From Brevundimonas aurantiaca (GTDB lineage Bacteria > Pseudomonadota > Alphaproteobacteria > Caulobacterales > Caulobacteraceae): 64,000 bases of DNA. Positions 1 through 9,564 of the stretch are shown one piece after another; positions within the stretch are counted from its first letter, which is position 1; each line of letters starts with the position of its first letter. The notes beneath the pieces are model-generated. The model saw only the letters and a list, made by a program, of their open reading frames with translations. It ran no database searches and had not been told where the DNA came from. The stretch is taken from assembly GCF_014199955.1 (NCBI RefSeq), contig NZ_JACHOQ010000001.1, positions 186,001 through 250,000 of the forward strand, given 5' to 3'. Made by a program: the position numbers and the translations under genes.

Positions 1-122
1 ACGACCCGCCCGGCCTCGGCGTCGGCGAGACCACGCAGGGTCGCCGCCTCGTCCGCCGCGTCGTCGGCGATGTCGAAGACGCCCGGCTCGTCGTCATCTT
101 CGTGGTACGCGGGATCAGCCAT
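1..122 (-). CDS. Antitoxin-like small protein, N-terminal part (runs off the left edge)
   Basis: The first 40 codons of a minus-strand gene are visible, starting at the ATG at 122-120 and leaving the window at base 1. The visible protein is very acidic (a DDDE run near residue 10) and then reads LRGLADAEAGRVV. That last stretch resembles the 'A-x-E-A-G-R-V' segment that precedes the HE..WL end of many short alphaproteobacterial antitoxins of RelE/ParE-type toxins. The C-terminal half that would confirm this is outside the window. It lies 31 bp downstream of the purD stop on the same strand. The antitoxin call is inference from a short motif; it could simply be a conserved hypothetical protein. 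Confidence 0.45.
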   Translation of the reverse strand, partial: MADPAYHEDDDEPGVFDIADDAADEAATLRGLADAEAGRV

Positions 123-153
123 GGCGCGAGCCTACCACACCCCGCCGATACGG

Positions 154-1428
154 TCAGCCCCGCTCCAGCGCCCGCCAGCCGATGTCGGAGCGGTTGAAGC
201 CGCCGGGCCAGTCGATCTTCTTGATGGCGTCGTAGGCGCGTTCGCGGGCCTGGGCGATGTCGTCGCCTTCGGCGCAGACGTTCAGGACGCGGCCGCCGGC
301 GGCGCACAGCTGGCCGTCGTCTCGGCGCTTGGTGCCGGCGTGGAAGACCTGGACATGGGGACCGAAGTCCTGATCGGCGCCGCGGATGATCGAGCCTTCC
401 AGCGGACTGTCGGGATAGCCCTTGGCCGCCATGACGACGCAGATGACCGTCTGGGGCTTGAACGCCGGCGCCGGCAGGCCGGAGACGTCGCCACGCGCGC
501 AAGCCAGCAGATAGGGAACGATGTCCCCGGCCATGCGCATCATCAGCACCTGGCATTCCGGGTCGCCGAAGCGGGCGTTGAACTCGACCACCTTGGGTCC
601 GTCGGTCGTGGCCATCAGCCCGGCGTAGAGGACACCGCGATAGGGGGCGCCCTCCTCGGCCATCTTGCGGATGGTGGGCTGAACGATGCGTTCGTCAGCC
701 TGCTGGACCAGGTCGGCGGTGAAGACCGGGGCCGGTGAATAGGCGCCCATGCCGCCGGTGTTGGGTCCGGTGTCGCCGTCGAAGGCGCGTTTGTGGTCCT
801 GGGCGCCGCCGAACAGGACAGCCTGTTTGCCGTCGCACAGGGCGAAAAGGGAGCCTTCCTCGCCGTCCATGAACTCTTCGATCACCACGCGGGCGCCGGC
901 GGCGCCGAAGCGGCCGCCCAGCATGCGCTCGACCTCGGCCTCGGCGTCGGCGCGATCCGGGCTGATGGCCACGCCCTTGCCGGCGGCCAGGCCGTCGGCC
1001 TTGATGACATAGGGCGGCTGGAAGGCGTCGAGCGCGGCCTTGGCCTCCTGAACCGTCTCATAGACGCCGTAGCCGGCGGTGGGGATGGAATGACGCTCCA
1101 GGAAGGCCTTGGAAAAGGCCTTGGACGTCTCCAGCTGCGCGGCCTTGGCGGTGGGGCCGAAACAGGGGATGCCGGCGGCGGCCAGCCGGTCCGCCACACC
1201 GGCCGCCAGGGCGACCTCCGGCCCGACCACCACCAGGTCCGCCTTGATCTCGCGCGCCAGGGCCGCCAGGCCCTCGGCGTCGTCAGCCTTTACTGGACGA
1301 AGCTCGCACACGGCCTCGATCCCAGGATTGCCGGGCGCGGCGACAAGGCGGGTGACCAACGGCGACTGGGCGATCTTCCAGGCCAGGGCGTGTTCACGCC
1401 CGCCCGATCCGACGAGGAGAATGTTCAT
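154..1428 (-). CDS. purD: Phosphoribosylamine--glycine ligase
   Basis: GAR synthetase performs the ATP-dependent joining of glycine to 5-phosphoribosylamine, the second step of de novo purine synthesis in the cytosol. The 424-residue product starts with the N-terminal fold signature LLVGSGGREHALAWK, has ATP-grasp features in the middle and the PurD signature NARFGDPECQ at about residue 284. Length matches the family (about 425). I chose the ATG at 1428 because it gives the canonical start MNILLVG; an in-frame upstream start would add 12 residues with no family match. It diverges from xseA, with about 110 bp between the starts. Confidence 0.96.
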   Translation of the reverse strand: MNILLVGSGGREHALAWKIAQSPLVTRLVAAPGNPGIEAVCELRPVKADDAEGLAALAREIKADLVVVGPEVALAAGVADRLAAAGIPCFGPTAKAAQLETSKAFSKAFLERHSIPTAGYGVYETVQEAKAALDAFQPPYVIKADGLAAGKGVAISPDRADAEAEVERMLGGRFGAAGARVVIEEFMDGEEGSLFALCDGKQAVLFGGAQDHKRAFDGDTGPNTGGMGAYSPAPVFTADLVQQADERIVQPTIRKMAEEGAPYRGVLYAGLMATTDGPKVVEFNARFGDPECQVLMMRMAGDIVPYLLACARGDVSGLPAPAFKPQTVICVVMAAKGYPDSPLEGSIIRGADQDFGPHVQVFHAGTKRRDDGQLCAAGGRVLNVCAEGDDIAQARERAYDAIKKIDWPGGFNRSDIGWRALERG

Positions 1429-1540
1429 AAGGTGGGCAATGACCGCACCGCGCGAGGCGGTCAAGCGGCGGGCGTCCGCGATATCGCCTCTTCCTTGGAA
1501 ACGGGTGCGAAAACGATCCGCCTCGGGCTAGAGTGGGGTC

Positions 1541-3178
1541 ATGAGCGACGACTCCTATGTGTTCGAAGGCCCAGCCGAGGCCGCCGCCCCGCGCGACAAC
1601 AATCCGCCCCTGTCGATCTCGGAACTGTCCTTTGCCCTGAAGCGGACGCTGGAGGAGCGATTCGGCCACGTCCGGCTGAGGGGCGAGGTGTCCAAGGTCA
1701 ATCGTCACGCCTCGGGCCATGTCTATCTGACCCTGAAGGACGACAAGTCGGCCATCGACGGCGTGATCTGGAAGGGATCGGTGCGCGGCCTGGGCGTCCA
1801 GCCGGAGGCGGGGCTGGAGGTCATCGTCACCGGCAAGATCACCTCCTATCCCGCGCGGTCCTCGTACCAGATCGTGATCGAGAGCATGGAGGCGGCGGGG
1901 GCCGGCGCCCTCCTGGCCCAGTTGGAGCGGCTGAAGGTTCGCCTGCGCGATGAGGGCCTGTTCGAGCCGGGACGCAAGAAGCCCCTGCCCCCGTTCCCCC
2001 GCACCATAGGGGTGATCACCAGCCCGACCGGGGCGGTGATCCGCGACGTCCTGCACCGAATCGCCGAACGCTGGCCGTGCCGGGTGATCGTCTGGCCCGT
2101 GGTGGTCCAGGGCGAGGCGGCGTGCGGCCAGGTGTCGAACGCCATTCGCGGCTTTGATGCGATGACGCCCGACGGACCCATCCCCCGGCCGGATCTGCTG
2201 ATCGTGGCGCGCGGGGGGGGGTCGGTAGAGGACCTGTGGTGCTTCAACGACGAGGGGCTGGCCCGCACGGTGGCGGCGGCGCGCATTCCGATCATATCGG
2301 CCGTGGGACACGAGACGGACACCACCCTGATCGACTTCGTCTCGGACCGGCGCGCGCCGACGCCCACGGGGGCGGCCGAGATGGCCACCCCGGTGCTGGC
2401 CGACCTGAGATACGCCGTCGCCGACCTGGATCGACGCCTGGTTCTGGCGGGCGGGCGGCTGATCGAGGATCGGCGGACCAAACTGCGCGCCGTGGCGCGC
2501 GGACTGCCCGCCCGGCCGGAGGACCTGACGGCCCTGGCGCAACAGAGGCTGGACCATGTGTCCAGCCGTCTGGGTTCGGGCCTGCAACGCAACATCGCCC
2601 TGCATGAACGCCATCTGGCCGTGACCGGCGGCAAGTTGAGCCCCGGGCTGCTGCGGACCCGGATCGAGCGGGGTCAGGATCGACTGCGCGGCGCGGGGGA
2701 CCGGCTGGGGGCGGCGCTTCAGGCGGGGGTCGCGCGCGGCGAGCGGCGGCTGTTGCAGATCGGCGGTCGCCTGTCGCCCGAACCGCTGCACCGCCGCCTG
2801 GACCAGCGCCAGGCCAGGCTGGACGCGGTCTCCGCGCGCCTGGACGGCGTCATCCCCCGTCGACTGGACGGCGACCGAGCCCGGCTGAACGCCCTGTCCC
2901 GCGCCCTGGCGACGCTTGATCCCAGCCGCCCCAAACCCGGCTTCGCCCGGGTCGAGCGCGCCGACGGCGGCTGGATCACCGCAGCGGCCGGGCTGGAATC
3001 GGGCCAGACTGTCCGACTGGTGTTCGGCGACGGCGCGCGCGAGGCCGTCATCGACGGCGCGGCGCAGAACCCGCCGCCTACGCCGCCCTCTGCGACGCCC
3101 CAGTCAATGCCCCAGTCGACTCCACGAGCGACGCCTCGGCCCAAGCGCCCCGCGCCGGACCAGGGCGACCTCTTCTGA
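1541..3178 (+). CDS. xseA: Exodeoxyribonuclease VII large subunit
   Basis: Catalytic large subunit of the single-strand exonuclease that trims DNA to acid-insoluble oligonucleotides; it works with XseB, which is not in this window. The N-terminal OB-fold (about residues 20-120, with [19 protein letters not shown]) is followed by the nuclease core with [25 protein letters not shown] and [19 protein letters not shown]. Residues from about 310 to 450 form a long helical region of degenerate repeats containing R-L-D, the expected extended coiled coil. The C-terminal 35 residues are rich in Pro/Thr and end in QGDLF, which resembles a sliding-clamp binding motif. The RGGGS codons create a run of nine G (2213-2221), but the frame is intact. 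Length is 545 residues, slightly long because of the tail. Confidence 0.95.
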   Translation: MSDDSYVFEGPAEAAAPRDNNPPLSISELSFALKRTLEERFGHVRLRGEVSKVNRHASGHVYLTLKDDKSAIDGVIWKGSVRGLGVQPEAGLEVIVTGKITSYPARSSYQIVIESMEAAGAGALLAQLERLKVRLRDEGLFEPGRKKPLPPFPRTIGVITSPTGAVIRDVLHRIAERWPCRVIVWPVVVQGEAACGQVSNAIRGFDAMTPDGPIPRPDLLIVARGGGSVEDLWCFNDEGLARTVAAARIPIISAVGHETDTTLIDFVSDRRAPTPTGAAEMATPVLADLRYAVADLDRRLVLAGGRLIEDRRTKLRAVARGLPARPEDLTALAQQRLDHVSSRLGSGLQRNIALHERHLAVTGGKLSPGLLRTRIERGQDRLRGAGDRLGAALQAGVARGERRLLQIGGRLSPEPLHRRLDQRQARLDAVSARLDGVIPRRLDGDRARLNALSRALATLDPSRPKPGFARVERADGGWITAAAGLESGQTVRLVFGDGAREAVIDGAAQNPPPTPPSATPQSMPQSTPRATPRPKRPAPDQGDLF

Positions 3179-3235
3179 CATCCGCTCCCGCTTTTCCGCT
3201 TCGCGCCTGAGCCGCTTCCTGCTAACCGCCGCCGC

Positions 3236-3742
3236 ATGAAGATCCCCCGCATCGCCTTCGCCGCCTATGGCTTCGCCCTTCTGATCATCGTCCTGGACCA
3301 GTTGACCAAGGCCTGGATCCTGAGTCTGCCGGACGTGGCCTCGATCAAGCAAATCCCCGTCGGCTACGTCTTCGCCGAGGTCTTCCCGCCCGTCCTGCGA
3401 TTCACCTTCGTCCAGAACACCGGCGTCAGCTTCGGCCTGTTCGGCGGGGGCGAGGCGCGCTGGGGTCTGACCATCTTCTCCGTCCTGGTCTCGGGCGCCC
3501 TGGCCTGGTGGGCGACGCGGGCCGATCGTCGCCTGCTGATCACCGCCATCGGCCTGGTGATCGGCGGCGCCCTGGGCAATGTGATCGACCGGGTGCGGTT
3601 CGGCTATGTGGTCGACTTCATCGACGTTTCGGGCACAGGCGTCTTTCCCTGGGTGTTCAACGTCGCCGACAGCGCCATCACCATCGGCGTCGTCCTTCTG
3701 ATCATCGACAGCTTCCTGTCCGACCGGGCCTCCAAGGCCTGA
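3236..3742 (+). CDS. lspA: Lipoprotein signal peptidase (signal peptidase II)
   Basis: Inner-membrane aspartyl protease that removes the signal peptide from diacylglyceryl-modified prolipoproteins. The 168-residue protein has four hydrophobic segments and the family motifs NTGVSFGLF (about 61-69), GNVIDR (114-119), VVDFIDV and FNVADSAITIGV. By family alignment the catalytic aspartates should be Asp127 and Asp145. The gene directly downstream encodes a lipoprotein (BamF-like), a natural LspA substrate, and this pairing is common in alphaproteobacteria. The start ATG at 3236 places the first membrane helix at the N-terminus as expected. Confidence 0.95.
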   Translation: MKIPRIAFAAYGFALLIIVLDQLTKAWILSLPDVASIKQIPVGYVFAEVFPPVLRFTFVQNTGVSFGLFGGGEARWGLTIFSVLVSGALAWWATRADRRLLITAIGLVIGGALGNVIDRVRFGYVVDFIDVSGTGVFPWVFNVADSAITIGVVLLIIDSFLSDRASKA

Positions 3743-3853
3743 AAACGGCTGCAAGGTTGGCGCGGCCCCCGAAAAGTCGTAATCACCCCGTCTTCACTAT
3801 GCCAACAGCGCCCGCAGAGGCGCTCCGTGCATCAGCCGATCGAGCCTGAACCC

Positions 3854-4420
3854 ATGCGTATCCGCAGCGTCGCCGCCCTGACCCTCGCCGCCTCAGCCGC
3901 CCTCGCCGTCTCGGCCTGCGGCAGCCTCAAGCAAGGCATCGGCCTGACCAAGGTCGTGCCGGACGAGTTCGTGACCGTCTCCACCGCGCCGCTCAGCGTG
4001 CCGCCGGAATACGGCCTGCGTCCGCCTGCGCCCGGCCAGCCCCGCCCGCAGGAACTGGCGCCCGAAAGCGCCGCCCGTCAGATTCTGCTGGGTCAGCGTC
4101 AGGCCGTCACCCGCACCCCCGGCGAACAGGTCCTGGTGGCCCAGGCCGGCGCCGATCAGGCCGACCCCCTGGCCCGCTATGTGATCGACGACGAGTTCGG
4201 CGACATCGCCCACAAGGACGAAAGCTTCGCCAACCGCGTGATGTTCTGGCGCAAGGACGACGCCTCGACCCAGGCGGCCACCACCCGCCAGACCGCCGAG
4301 GGCCAGCAGACGATCGACGCCTCGACCGAGGCCGCCCGGCTTCAGGCCCTGACGGGCGGTCGTGAGGCCATCACCATCACCCCGCGTCGCAGCGGCGGTT
4401 TCAAACTGCCGGGTCTGTAA
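3854..4420 (+). CDS. bamF: Outer membrane lipoprotein of the DUF3035 family, BamF-like
   Basis: Predicted lipoprotein of the beta-barrel assembly machinery. The protein of 188 residues begins MRIRSVAALTLAASAALAV and has a lipobox ending at Cys22 (AVSAC). After the lipobox comes the DUF3035 hallmark DEFVTVSTAPLSVPPEYGLRPP. DUF3035 proteins were described as BamF, an alphaproteobacterial Bam subunit studied in Caulobacter. The start at 3854 is preferred over an in-frame start 27 bp upstream because it gives a proper signal peptide. Its place after lspA fits a lipoprotein. The family call is firm; the Bam role here is inferred from that family. Confidence 0.85.
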   Translation: MRIRSVAALTLAASAALAVSACGSLKQGIGLTKVVPDEFVTVSTAPLSVPPEYGLRPPAPGQPRPQELAPESAARQILLGQRQAVTRTPGEQVLVAQAGADQADPLARYVIDDEFGDIAHKDESFANRVMFWRKDDASTQAATTRQTAEGQQTIDASTEAARLQALTGGREAITITPRRSGGFKLPGL

Positions 4421-4484
4421 ACCGGTCGAACCTTTGTCGGACGCCGGCTGCGGCGTTGGTCCTTTCGCTGTCGGAAATCATTTG

Positions 4485-5153
4485 ATGCGTCGCCTGCTCA
4501 CCGCCCTGGCCGCCGTTTCCATCGCGGCCTCCGTCCTGCCTGTCGCCGCCGAGGCGCAGCAACGTCAGCGTCAACGCGGTTCCAGCGGACAGCAGGCGGA
4601 CGGGTCGGAGAATGCGCCGTCCACCCGCGCGCCCCGGATCGCGCCCCTGCGCCGCCGCGCCAACGCCGGCCCCTGCCCCTTCGTCAAGGTGCTGTACGAC
4701 GCCGCCCGCTATGTGGAGCTGGAAGGCGGCCGCGCCGCCATCGCCAACGTCGGCTACACCGGCGAGATCGAAGGCGTCTCGGCCGATTGCGAATATCGCG
4801 AAGCCGATCCGATCCGACTGGACATGGACATCCTGTTCCAGCTGGGCCGCGGCGCCCAGGCGACCGAGGACCAGAAGACCTATCGTTACTGGGTCGCGGT
4901 GACGGAACGGAACAGCGCCGTCCTGGCCAAGGAATATTTCGACCTGCCGGTGAAGTTCGACGGCCAGCGCACCGCCTCGGTCAACGAACAGCGGACCATC
5001 ATCATTCCCCGCGCCGAGGCCACCACCAGCGGCGGCAATTTCGAAGTTCTGATCGGGTTCGACGTCACGCCCGAAATGGCCGAGTTCAACCGGTCCGGCA
5101 GTCGCTTCCGCGTCAACGCCGGAGCCGCCCAAGCCTCTGCGCCGAGCCAGTAA
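4485..5153 (+). CDS. Secreted protein of unknown function, Caulobacterales type
   Basis: A 222-residue protein with a signal peptide ([19 protein letters not shown], cleavage near AEAQQ at about residue 24), then a Gln/Arg/Ser-rich linker (about 24-60). The rest is a globular domain with the segments [20 protein letters not shown] and [11 protein letters not shown], likely beta-rich. I do not recognise an enzyme family. It probably acts in the periplasm. The stop codon overlaps the argS start by one base (TAATG), so the two are likely co-translated. A TTG three bases upstream of the ATG is an alternative start. Confidence 0.75.
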   Translation: MRRLLTALAAVSIAASVLPVAAEAQQRQRQRGSSGQQADGSENAPSTRAPRIAPLRRRANAGPCPFVKVLYDAARYVELEGGRAAIANVGYTGEIEGVSADCEYREADPIRLDMDILFQLGRGAQATEDQKTYRYWVAVTERNSAVLAKEYFDLPVKFDGQRTASVNEQRTIIIPRAEATTSGGNFEVLIGFDVTPEMAEFNRSGSRFRVNAGAAQASAPSQ

Positions 5154-6955
5154 TGTCTGATCTGAAGACCGTCCTCAGCGAAGCGGTCGCCGCCGCCTTC
5201 GCCGCCGAAGGCGTGGAGCCGGCTCTCGCTCGCGTCACCCCGTCCGACCGGCCGGATCTGGCCGACTTTCAGTCGAACGGCGCCCTGGCCGCCGCCAAGG
5301 CGTTGAAGGCCAATCCGCGCGAACTGGCCGGCAAGATCGCCGAGCGGCTGGGCGCCGACGCCCGCTTCGCCTCGGTCGAGGTGGCGGGGCCGGGCTTCAT
5401 CAATCTGAAGATCGCCGACGCCGTTCTGGCGGAACGCGCCGCCGAAGTCGCCGCCGACGCCGAACACGCGGGCGCGGCCGTCGTGGCCGATCCGCGCAAG
5501 GTGGTGATCGACTACGGCGGTCCGAACGTGGCCAAGCCGATGCACGTCGGCCATCTGCGCAGCGCCATCATCGGCGAGAGCCTGAAGCGGCTTTTCCGTT
5601 TCCGCGGTGATCATGTGACCGGCGACGCCCATTTCGGCGACTGGGGCTTCCAGATGGGGCTGCTGATCACCGCCTGCGGCGACGAGGGTCTGGCCGACGC
5701 CTTCATGGCCGACGGCGACGGCCCCTTCCCCGCCGAAAGCCCGGTGACCCTGGCCGATCTGGACCGGCTGTATCCGCAGGCCGCCGGCAAGGCCAAGGAA
5801 GACCCGGCCTTCCGCGACCGCGCCCGCAAGGCGACGGCGGAGTTGCAGGCCGGACGGCCCGGCTATCGCGCCCTGTGGTCGCATTTCGTGGCGGTCAGCC
5901 GTGAGGCCCTGAAGCGCGAATACGGCGACCTGTCGGTCGATTTCGACCTGTGGAACGGCGAGAGCGACGCCGATCCCCTGATGGACGAGATGATCGCCCA
6001 TCTTAAGGCTGAGGGCCTGCTGGTCGAGGACGACGGCGCCCAGGTGGTCCATGTCGCCAAGCCGGGCGAGACCCGCAAGAAGAAGCTGGCCGACGGCTCG
6101 GTGATCGAGACGCCCTCGCCCCCGCCCCTGCTGGTGATCAGCTCGGAAGGCTCGGCCATGTACGGCACGACCGACCTGGCCACGATCCTGGACCGCAAGA
6201 AGGCCCTGGCGCCGGACCTGGCCCTGTACGTCGTCGACGAACGCCAGGCAGAGCATTTCGAACAGGTGTTCCGCGCCGCCTATCTGGCCGGCTACGCCGC
6301 GGAAGGGTCGCTGGAGCATCTGGGCTTCGGCACCATGAACGGCGCCGACGGCAAGCCGTTCAAGACCCGCGCGGGCGGGGTGCTGAAGCTGCGCGACCTG
6401 ATCGATCAGGCGACGGACAATGCGCGCGAGCGTCTGCATGAGGCCAAGCTGGGCGACGACCTGTCGCCGGAAGAGTTCGAAGCCATCGCCCACAAGGTGG
6501 CCATCGCCGCCCTGAAGTTCGCCGACCTGTCGAACGCGCGGACCACCAGCTACGTCTTCGACCTGGACCGGTTCATGAGCTTCGAGGGCAAGACCGGCCC
6601 CTATCTGCTGTACCAGTCGGTCCGGATCAAATCCCTGCTGAGGAAGGCCGCCGAACAGGGCGCCGCGCCCGGCGCCATCGTCATCGCCGAGCAGGCCGAG
6701 CGCGATCTGGCCCTGACGCTGGACGCCTTCTCGACCGCCGTTTCGGACGCCTATGACAAGCGGATGCCGCATCTGGTCGCCGAACACGCCTATCGGGTGG
6801 CGCAATCGTTCTCGAAATTCTACGCCGCCTGCCCGGTGCTGGTGGCGCCGGACGAGGCGACGCGGGCCTCGCGCCTGGCCCTGTCGGCGGCGGCGCTGCT
6901 GCAGCTGGAAACGGCGTTGAACCTGCTGGGGATCGAGACTCCCGAACGGATGTGA
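5153..6955 (+). CDS. argS: Arginyl-tRNA synthetase
   Basis: Class I aminoacyl-tRNA synthetase that charges tRNA-Arg. The 600-residue product has the N-terminal additional domain (ArgRS-N, about 1-90), the HIGH-type motif [16 protein letters not shown] (about residues 128-143), a KMSKS-type loop at [10 protein letters not shown] and a C-terminal DALR anticodon-binding domain containing [12 protein letters not shown]. Length matches the family. In Caulobacter the gene is, as far as I recall, beside dgt and ftsN, whereas here those two lie 20 kb away, suggesting a rearrangement. The start is fixed by the one-base overlap with the gene before it. Confidence 0.96.
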   Translation: MSDLKTVLSEAVAAAFAAEGVEPALARVTPSDRPDLADFQSNGALAAAKALKANPRELAGKIAERLGADARFASVEVAGPGFINLKIADAVLAERAAEVAADAEHAGAAVVADPRKVVIDYGGPNVAKPMHVGHLRSAIIGESLKRLFRFRGDHVTGDAHFGDWGFQMGLLITACGDEGLADAFMADGDGPFPAESPVTLADLDRLYPQAAGKAKEDPAFRDRARKATAELQAGRPGYRALWSHFVAVSREALKREYGDLSVDFDLWNGESDADPLMDEMIAHLKAEGLLVEDDGAQVVHVAKPGETRKKKLADGSVIETPSPPPLLVISSEGSAMYGTTDLATILDRKKALAPDLALYVVDERQAEHFEQVFRAAYLAGYAAEGSLEHLGFGTMNGADGKPFKTRAGGVLKLRDLIDQATDNARERLHEAKLGDDLSPEEFEAIAHKVAIAALKFADLSNARTTSYVFDLDRFMSFEGKTGPYLLYQSVRIKSLLRKAAEQGAAPGAIVIAEQAERDLALTLDAFSTAVSDAYDKRMPHLVAEHAYRVAQSFSKFYAACPVLVAPDEATRASRLALSAAALLQLETALNLLGIETPERM

Positions 6956-7037
6956 CCGCCGTTCTGTGACCTGAAAGACGCGGACTCTGCTCTTCAGCTC
7001 TGATTAACCTTCGCCGGGTTCAGGGAGCGGTCGACGG

Positions 7038-7862
7038 ATGGGGACCGGCGGTCAGCAGTCTAAGGGGCGTCGCTGGGGTCAGCATAGGGGACGCATCCGC
7101 GTGGCGGACGGCGCCCTGCGGCCGTTCGGCCCCCGCGATCTGACGCCGCCGTTCCTGAAGCGCCGGGCGATCCTCTATGTGGACGGCTACAACCTTTTCC
7201 ACGCCCTGCTGAACCAGAAGCGGCGCGAATGGCTGTGGCTGGACTTGCAGGCCTTGGGGCGGGGCCTGATCGATCCGACGGAGCGGCTGGCCGGCGTGGT
7301 CTGGGTCAGCGCCCACAAGCCCCAATCCCGCTCGCGGATGGAGGCCCTGTTCCGCTATGAGGCGGCGCTGAGGGCGCGCAAGGTTCGTTGCCTGATGGGC
7401 CATTTCATCGTCCATGGCGAACACTGCCGCGCCTGCGGCAATGTCTGGAGCGCGTCCACGGAGAAGCAGAGCGACGTCAACCTGGCCCTGGCGGTGGCGG
7501 ACGATGTGGCGGCGAACCGGGTCGATTCCGTCTATCTGCTGACCACCGACGGCGACCACGCCGCCACCGTGCGGTACGTGCGCGAGGCCTATCCGGAAAA
7601 GCGGATCGTCAGCGTCGCCCCGCCCGGCCGGGCGCACAATCGCCAGATCGCCGCCTGGACCGACGAACTGGTCGGGATCGGGCCCAATCTGCTGGCCGGG
7701 TCCATGCTGCCCGACCGGCTGAAGACGGCCAGGGGCTGGGTCGAACGGCCCGAGGCCTGGAGCGCCCGCCCCAGCCTGCCCCCGCCCCCCGATCCGCCGC
7801 CGACGAACGACGCGGGGAAGACCAAGGCTGGACATCTGCGGCTGGTGGTGTCGAACGCCTAG
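7038..7862 (+). CDS. NYN-domain (PIN-like) ribonuclease candidate
   Basis: A 274-residue protein with a NYN/PIN-like fold: the first strand has AILYVDGYNLFHALL (Asp at about residue 50), then EKQSDVNLALAVADDV and VYLLTTDGDHAATVRYV, which supply the conserved acidic residues of the metal-dependent nuclease site. HCRACGNVW before the second motif suggests a small Cys/His metal site often seen in this family. The first 40 residues are basic and probably disordered; the C-terminal 40 are proline-rich. A role in RNA processing or decay is inferred from the family; no specific substrate can be named. It stands alone, 25 bp before the antitoxin gene. Confidence 0.82.
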   Translation: MGTGGQQSKGRRWGQHRGRIRVADGALRPFGPRDLTPPFLKRRAILYVDGYNLFHALLNQKRREWLWLDLQALGRGLIDPTERLAGVVWVSAHKPQSRSRMEALFRYEAALRARKVRCLMGHFIVHGEHCRACGNVWSASTEKQSDVNLALAVADDVAANRVDSVYLLTTDGDHAATVRYVREAYPEKRIVSVAPPGRAHNRQIAAWTDELVGIGPNLLAGSMLPDRLKTARGWVERPEAWSARPSLPPPPDPPPTNDAGKTKAGHLRLVVSNA

Positions 7863-7886
7863 CCGAGATGATATGATCGCGTCGTC

Positions 7887-8126
7887 ATGAACCTCCATGT
7901 CCGCAATCTTGATGAAGAAACGGTCCGCGCCCTGGAACAGAGGGCCGCGCGCAACGGCCGTTCGGCCGAAGCGGAAGTGCGAGCCATTCTGACGGCGGCT
8001 GCGGCGGTCGAGATGGCGGACAGGTCCGACTGGATCCAGGTGTCGGATGAGCTGCGAGCGCGTTCGGCCGGATTCAGCCACACGCCGTCCGAAATTCTGG
8101 TTCGGGAAAGCCGCGACGAAAGATGA
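7887..8126 (+). CDS. FitA-like ribbon-helix-helix antitoxin
   Basis: A 79-residue protein starting MNLHVRNLDEETVRALEQRA, the classic ribbon-helix-helix pattern in which the first strand contacts DNA and two helices dimerise. NGRSAEAEVRAIL completes the fold, and the C-terminal acidic/basic tail should wrap the toxin. The stop overlaps the start of the PIN toxin gene by four bases (ATGA), the usual antitoxin-first order. As a class it represses its own operon and neutralises the toxin. Function is inferred from fold and context. Confidence 0.88.
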   Translation: MNLHVRNLDEETVRALEQRAARNGRSAEAEVRAILTAAAAVEMADRSDWIQVSDELRARSAGFSHTPSEILVRESRDER

Positions 8127-8554
8127 AGGCGATCATCGACTCCAGCGTCGTGATCAAATGGTTCGTGAAGGAGGATGGTGCGGACGAATCGCTCGACCTC
8201 CGTTTTCAGCCTTTGGCTGCGCCGGACCTTCTGCTCGTGGAATGCGCCAATGTGTTCTGGAAGAAGGTTCGACGTCAGGAATACCAAGCCGACGACGCAG
8301 TCTTGGCCCTCGGGGCGATTGAGCGAGCGAACATAAGCCTGTCGCCCGCCTATGGATTGGCCTCGCGCGCGTTCGATATCGGTCGCGCGCTCGACCATGC
8401 CGTCTATGATTGTTTCTATCTGGCCCTTGCTGAACGCCTGAGCCTGCCTTTGATCACCGCCGACGCCAAACTGATGTCCAAAGCGACGCTCGAGCGCACA
8501 TCTGTCCGCGTGCTCAATCTATCAAACTGGAAGACCGTCCTCGATGCCGACTGA
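8123..8554 (+). CDS. vapC: PIN-domain toxin, VapC/FitB type
   Basis: A 143-residue PIN-domain ribonuclease. The four conserved acidic residues are visible: Asp6 in IIDSSVVIKWF, Glu40 in LLLVECANVF, Asp96 in HAVYDCFYLALAE and Asp114 in LITADAKL. These proteins cleave tRNA or rRNA when the antitoxin is lost. The gene overlaps the antitoxin by 4 bp and its end overlaps the start of the adenine deaminase gene by 11 bp. That overlap is unusual for a mobile toxin gene. The catalytic set looks complete, so the toxin is probably active. Confidence 0.9.
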   Translation: MKAIIDSSVVIKWFVKEDGADESLDLRFQPLAAPDLLLVECANVFWKKVRRQEYQADDAVLALGAIERANISLSPAYGLASRAFDIGRALDHAVYDCFYLALAERLSLPLITADAKLMSKATLERTSVRVLNLSNWKTVLDAD

Positions 8555-9560
8555 CCTCGACGCCTATATCGCCGGCCTGCCCAAGGCGGAGTTGCACCTT
8601 CACATCGAGGGCTCGCTGGAGCCGGAGCTGATGTTCGAGCTGGCGAAGCGCAATGGGGTCTCAATCCCCTACGACAGCGTCGAGGCGGTGCGGGCGGCCT
8701 ATGATTTCTCGAATCTGCAGGACTTCCTGGACATCTATTACGCCGGGGCGGCGGTCCTTCTGACGCGCCAGGATTTCGAAGATCTGGCCTTCGCCTATTT
8801 CCAGCGGGCGGCCGCCGATAACGTGCGCCACGCCGAGATCTTCTTCGATCCCCAGACCCATACCGACCGGGGCGTGCCCTTCGGCGTGGTGGTGGAGGGG
8901 CTGATCGCGGGGATGGACCGGGCCAAGGCGGAACTGGGCGTCAGTTCGGGCCTGATCCTCAGCTTCCTGCGGCACCTCACCGAGGAAGAGGCGTTCGCGA
9001 CCCTGGAGGCGGCCAAGCCCTATCTACATCATTTCATCGGGGTGGGGCTGGATTCGTCGGAGGTCGGCCATCCGCCGTCCAAGTTCCAGCGCGTCTTCGC
9101 CGCCGCCCGCGAGCTGGGTCTGAAACTGTGCGCCCACGCGGGGGAGGAAGGCCCGCCGGCCTATGTGCACGAGGCGCTCGATCTGCTGCACATCGACCGG
9201 ATGGACCACGGCAATCGCTCGATGGAGGACGAGGTCCTGGTGGAGCGGCTGGCGCGCGAGCAGATGACCCTGACCGTCTGCCCCCTGTCGAACCTGAAGC
9301 TCTGCGTGGTCGATGATCTGAAGAACCATCCCGTGCCCGAGATGCTGCGCCGGGGCCTGCACGTCACCCTGAACTCGGACGATCCGTCCTATTTCGGGGG
9401 GTATGTGAACGACAACTACAGCCGGCTGGCGGCGGCGGTCGGGCTGACCCGCGAACAGGTGACGCAGATGGCGAAGAACAGTTTCGAGGGGTCTTTCCTG
9501 GGCGAGGCGGAGAAGGCGGCGTTCATCGCGGAGGTAGAGGCCTACGCCAAGGCGGGCTGA
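8544..9560 (+). CDS. Adenine deaminase of the adenosine deaminase superfamily
   Basis: Zn-dependent amidohydrolase of 338 residues that most likely deaminates adenine to hypoxanthine in purine salvage. Metal ligands are visible in ELHLHIEGSLEPE (His18, His20), the HAGEEG segment near residue 198 and SDDPSYFGG near 280. The stretch GLDSSEVGHPPSKF matches the adenine-specific (type 2) subgroup rather than true adenosine deaminase, so I prefer adenine deaminase (EC 3.5.4.2). The ATG at 8544 lies within the toxin gene; the next methionine is past the metal-binding motif, so this start is needed. Substrate preference is inferred from subgroup residues. Confidence 0.86.
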   Translation: MPTDLDAYIAGLPKAELHLHIEGSLEPELMFELAKRNGVSIPYDSVEAVRAAYDFSNLQDFLDIYYAGAAVLLTRQDFEDLAFAYFQRAAADNVRHAEIFFDPQTHTDRGVPFGVVVEGLIAGMDRAKAELGVSSGLILSFLRHLTEEEAFATLEAAKPYLHHFIGVGLDSSEVGHPPSKFQRVFAAARELGLKLCAHAGEEGPPAYVHEALDLLHIDRMDHGNRSMEDEVLVERLAREQMTLTVCPLSNLKLCVVDDLKNHPVPEMLRRGLHVTLNSDDPSYFGGYVNDNYSRLAAAVGLTREQVTQMAKNSFEGSFLGEAEKAAFIAEVEAYAKAG

Positions 9561-9564
9561 CGTC

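Noticed and set aside
4886..6805. A 639-codon minus-strand frame opposite argS
   Set aside because: The opposite strand encodes a complete arginyl-tRNA synthetase with HIGH and KMSKS motifs; the antisense frame shows no domain.
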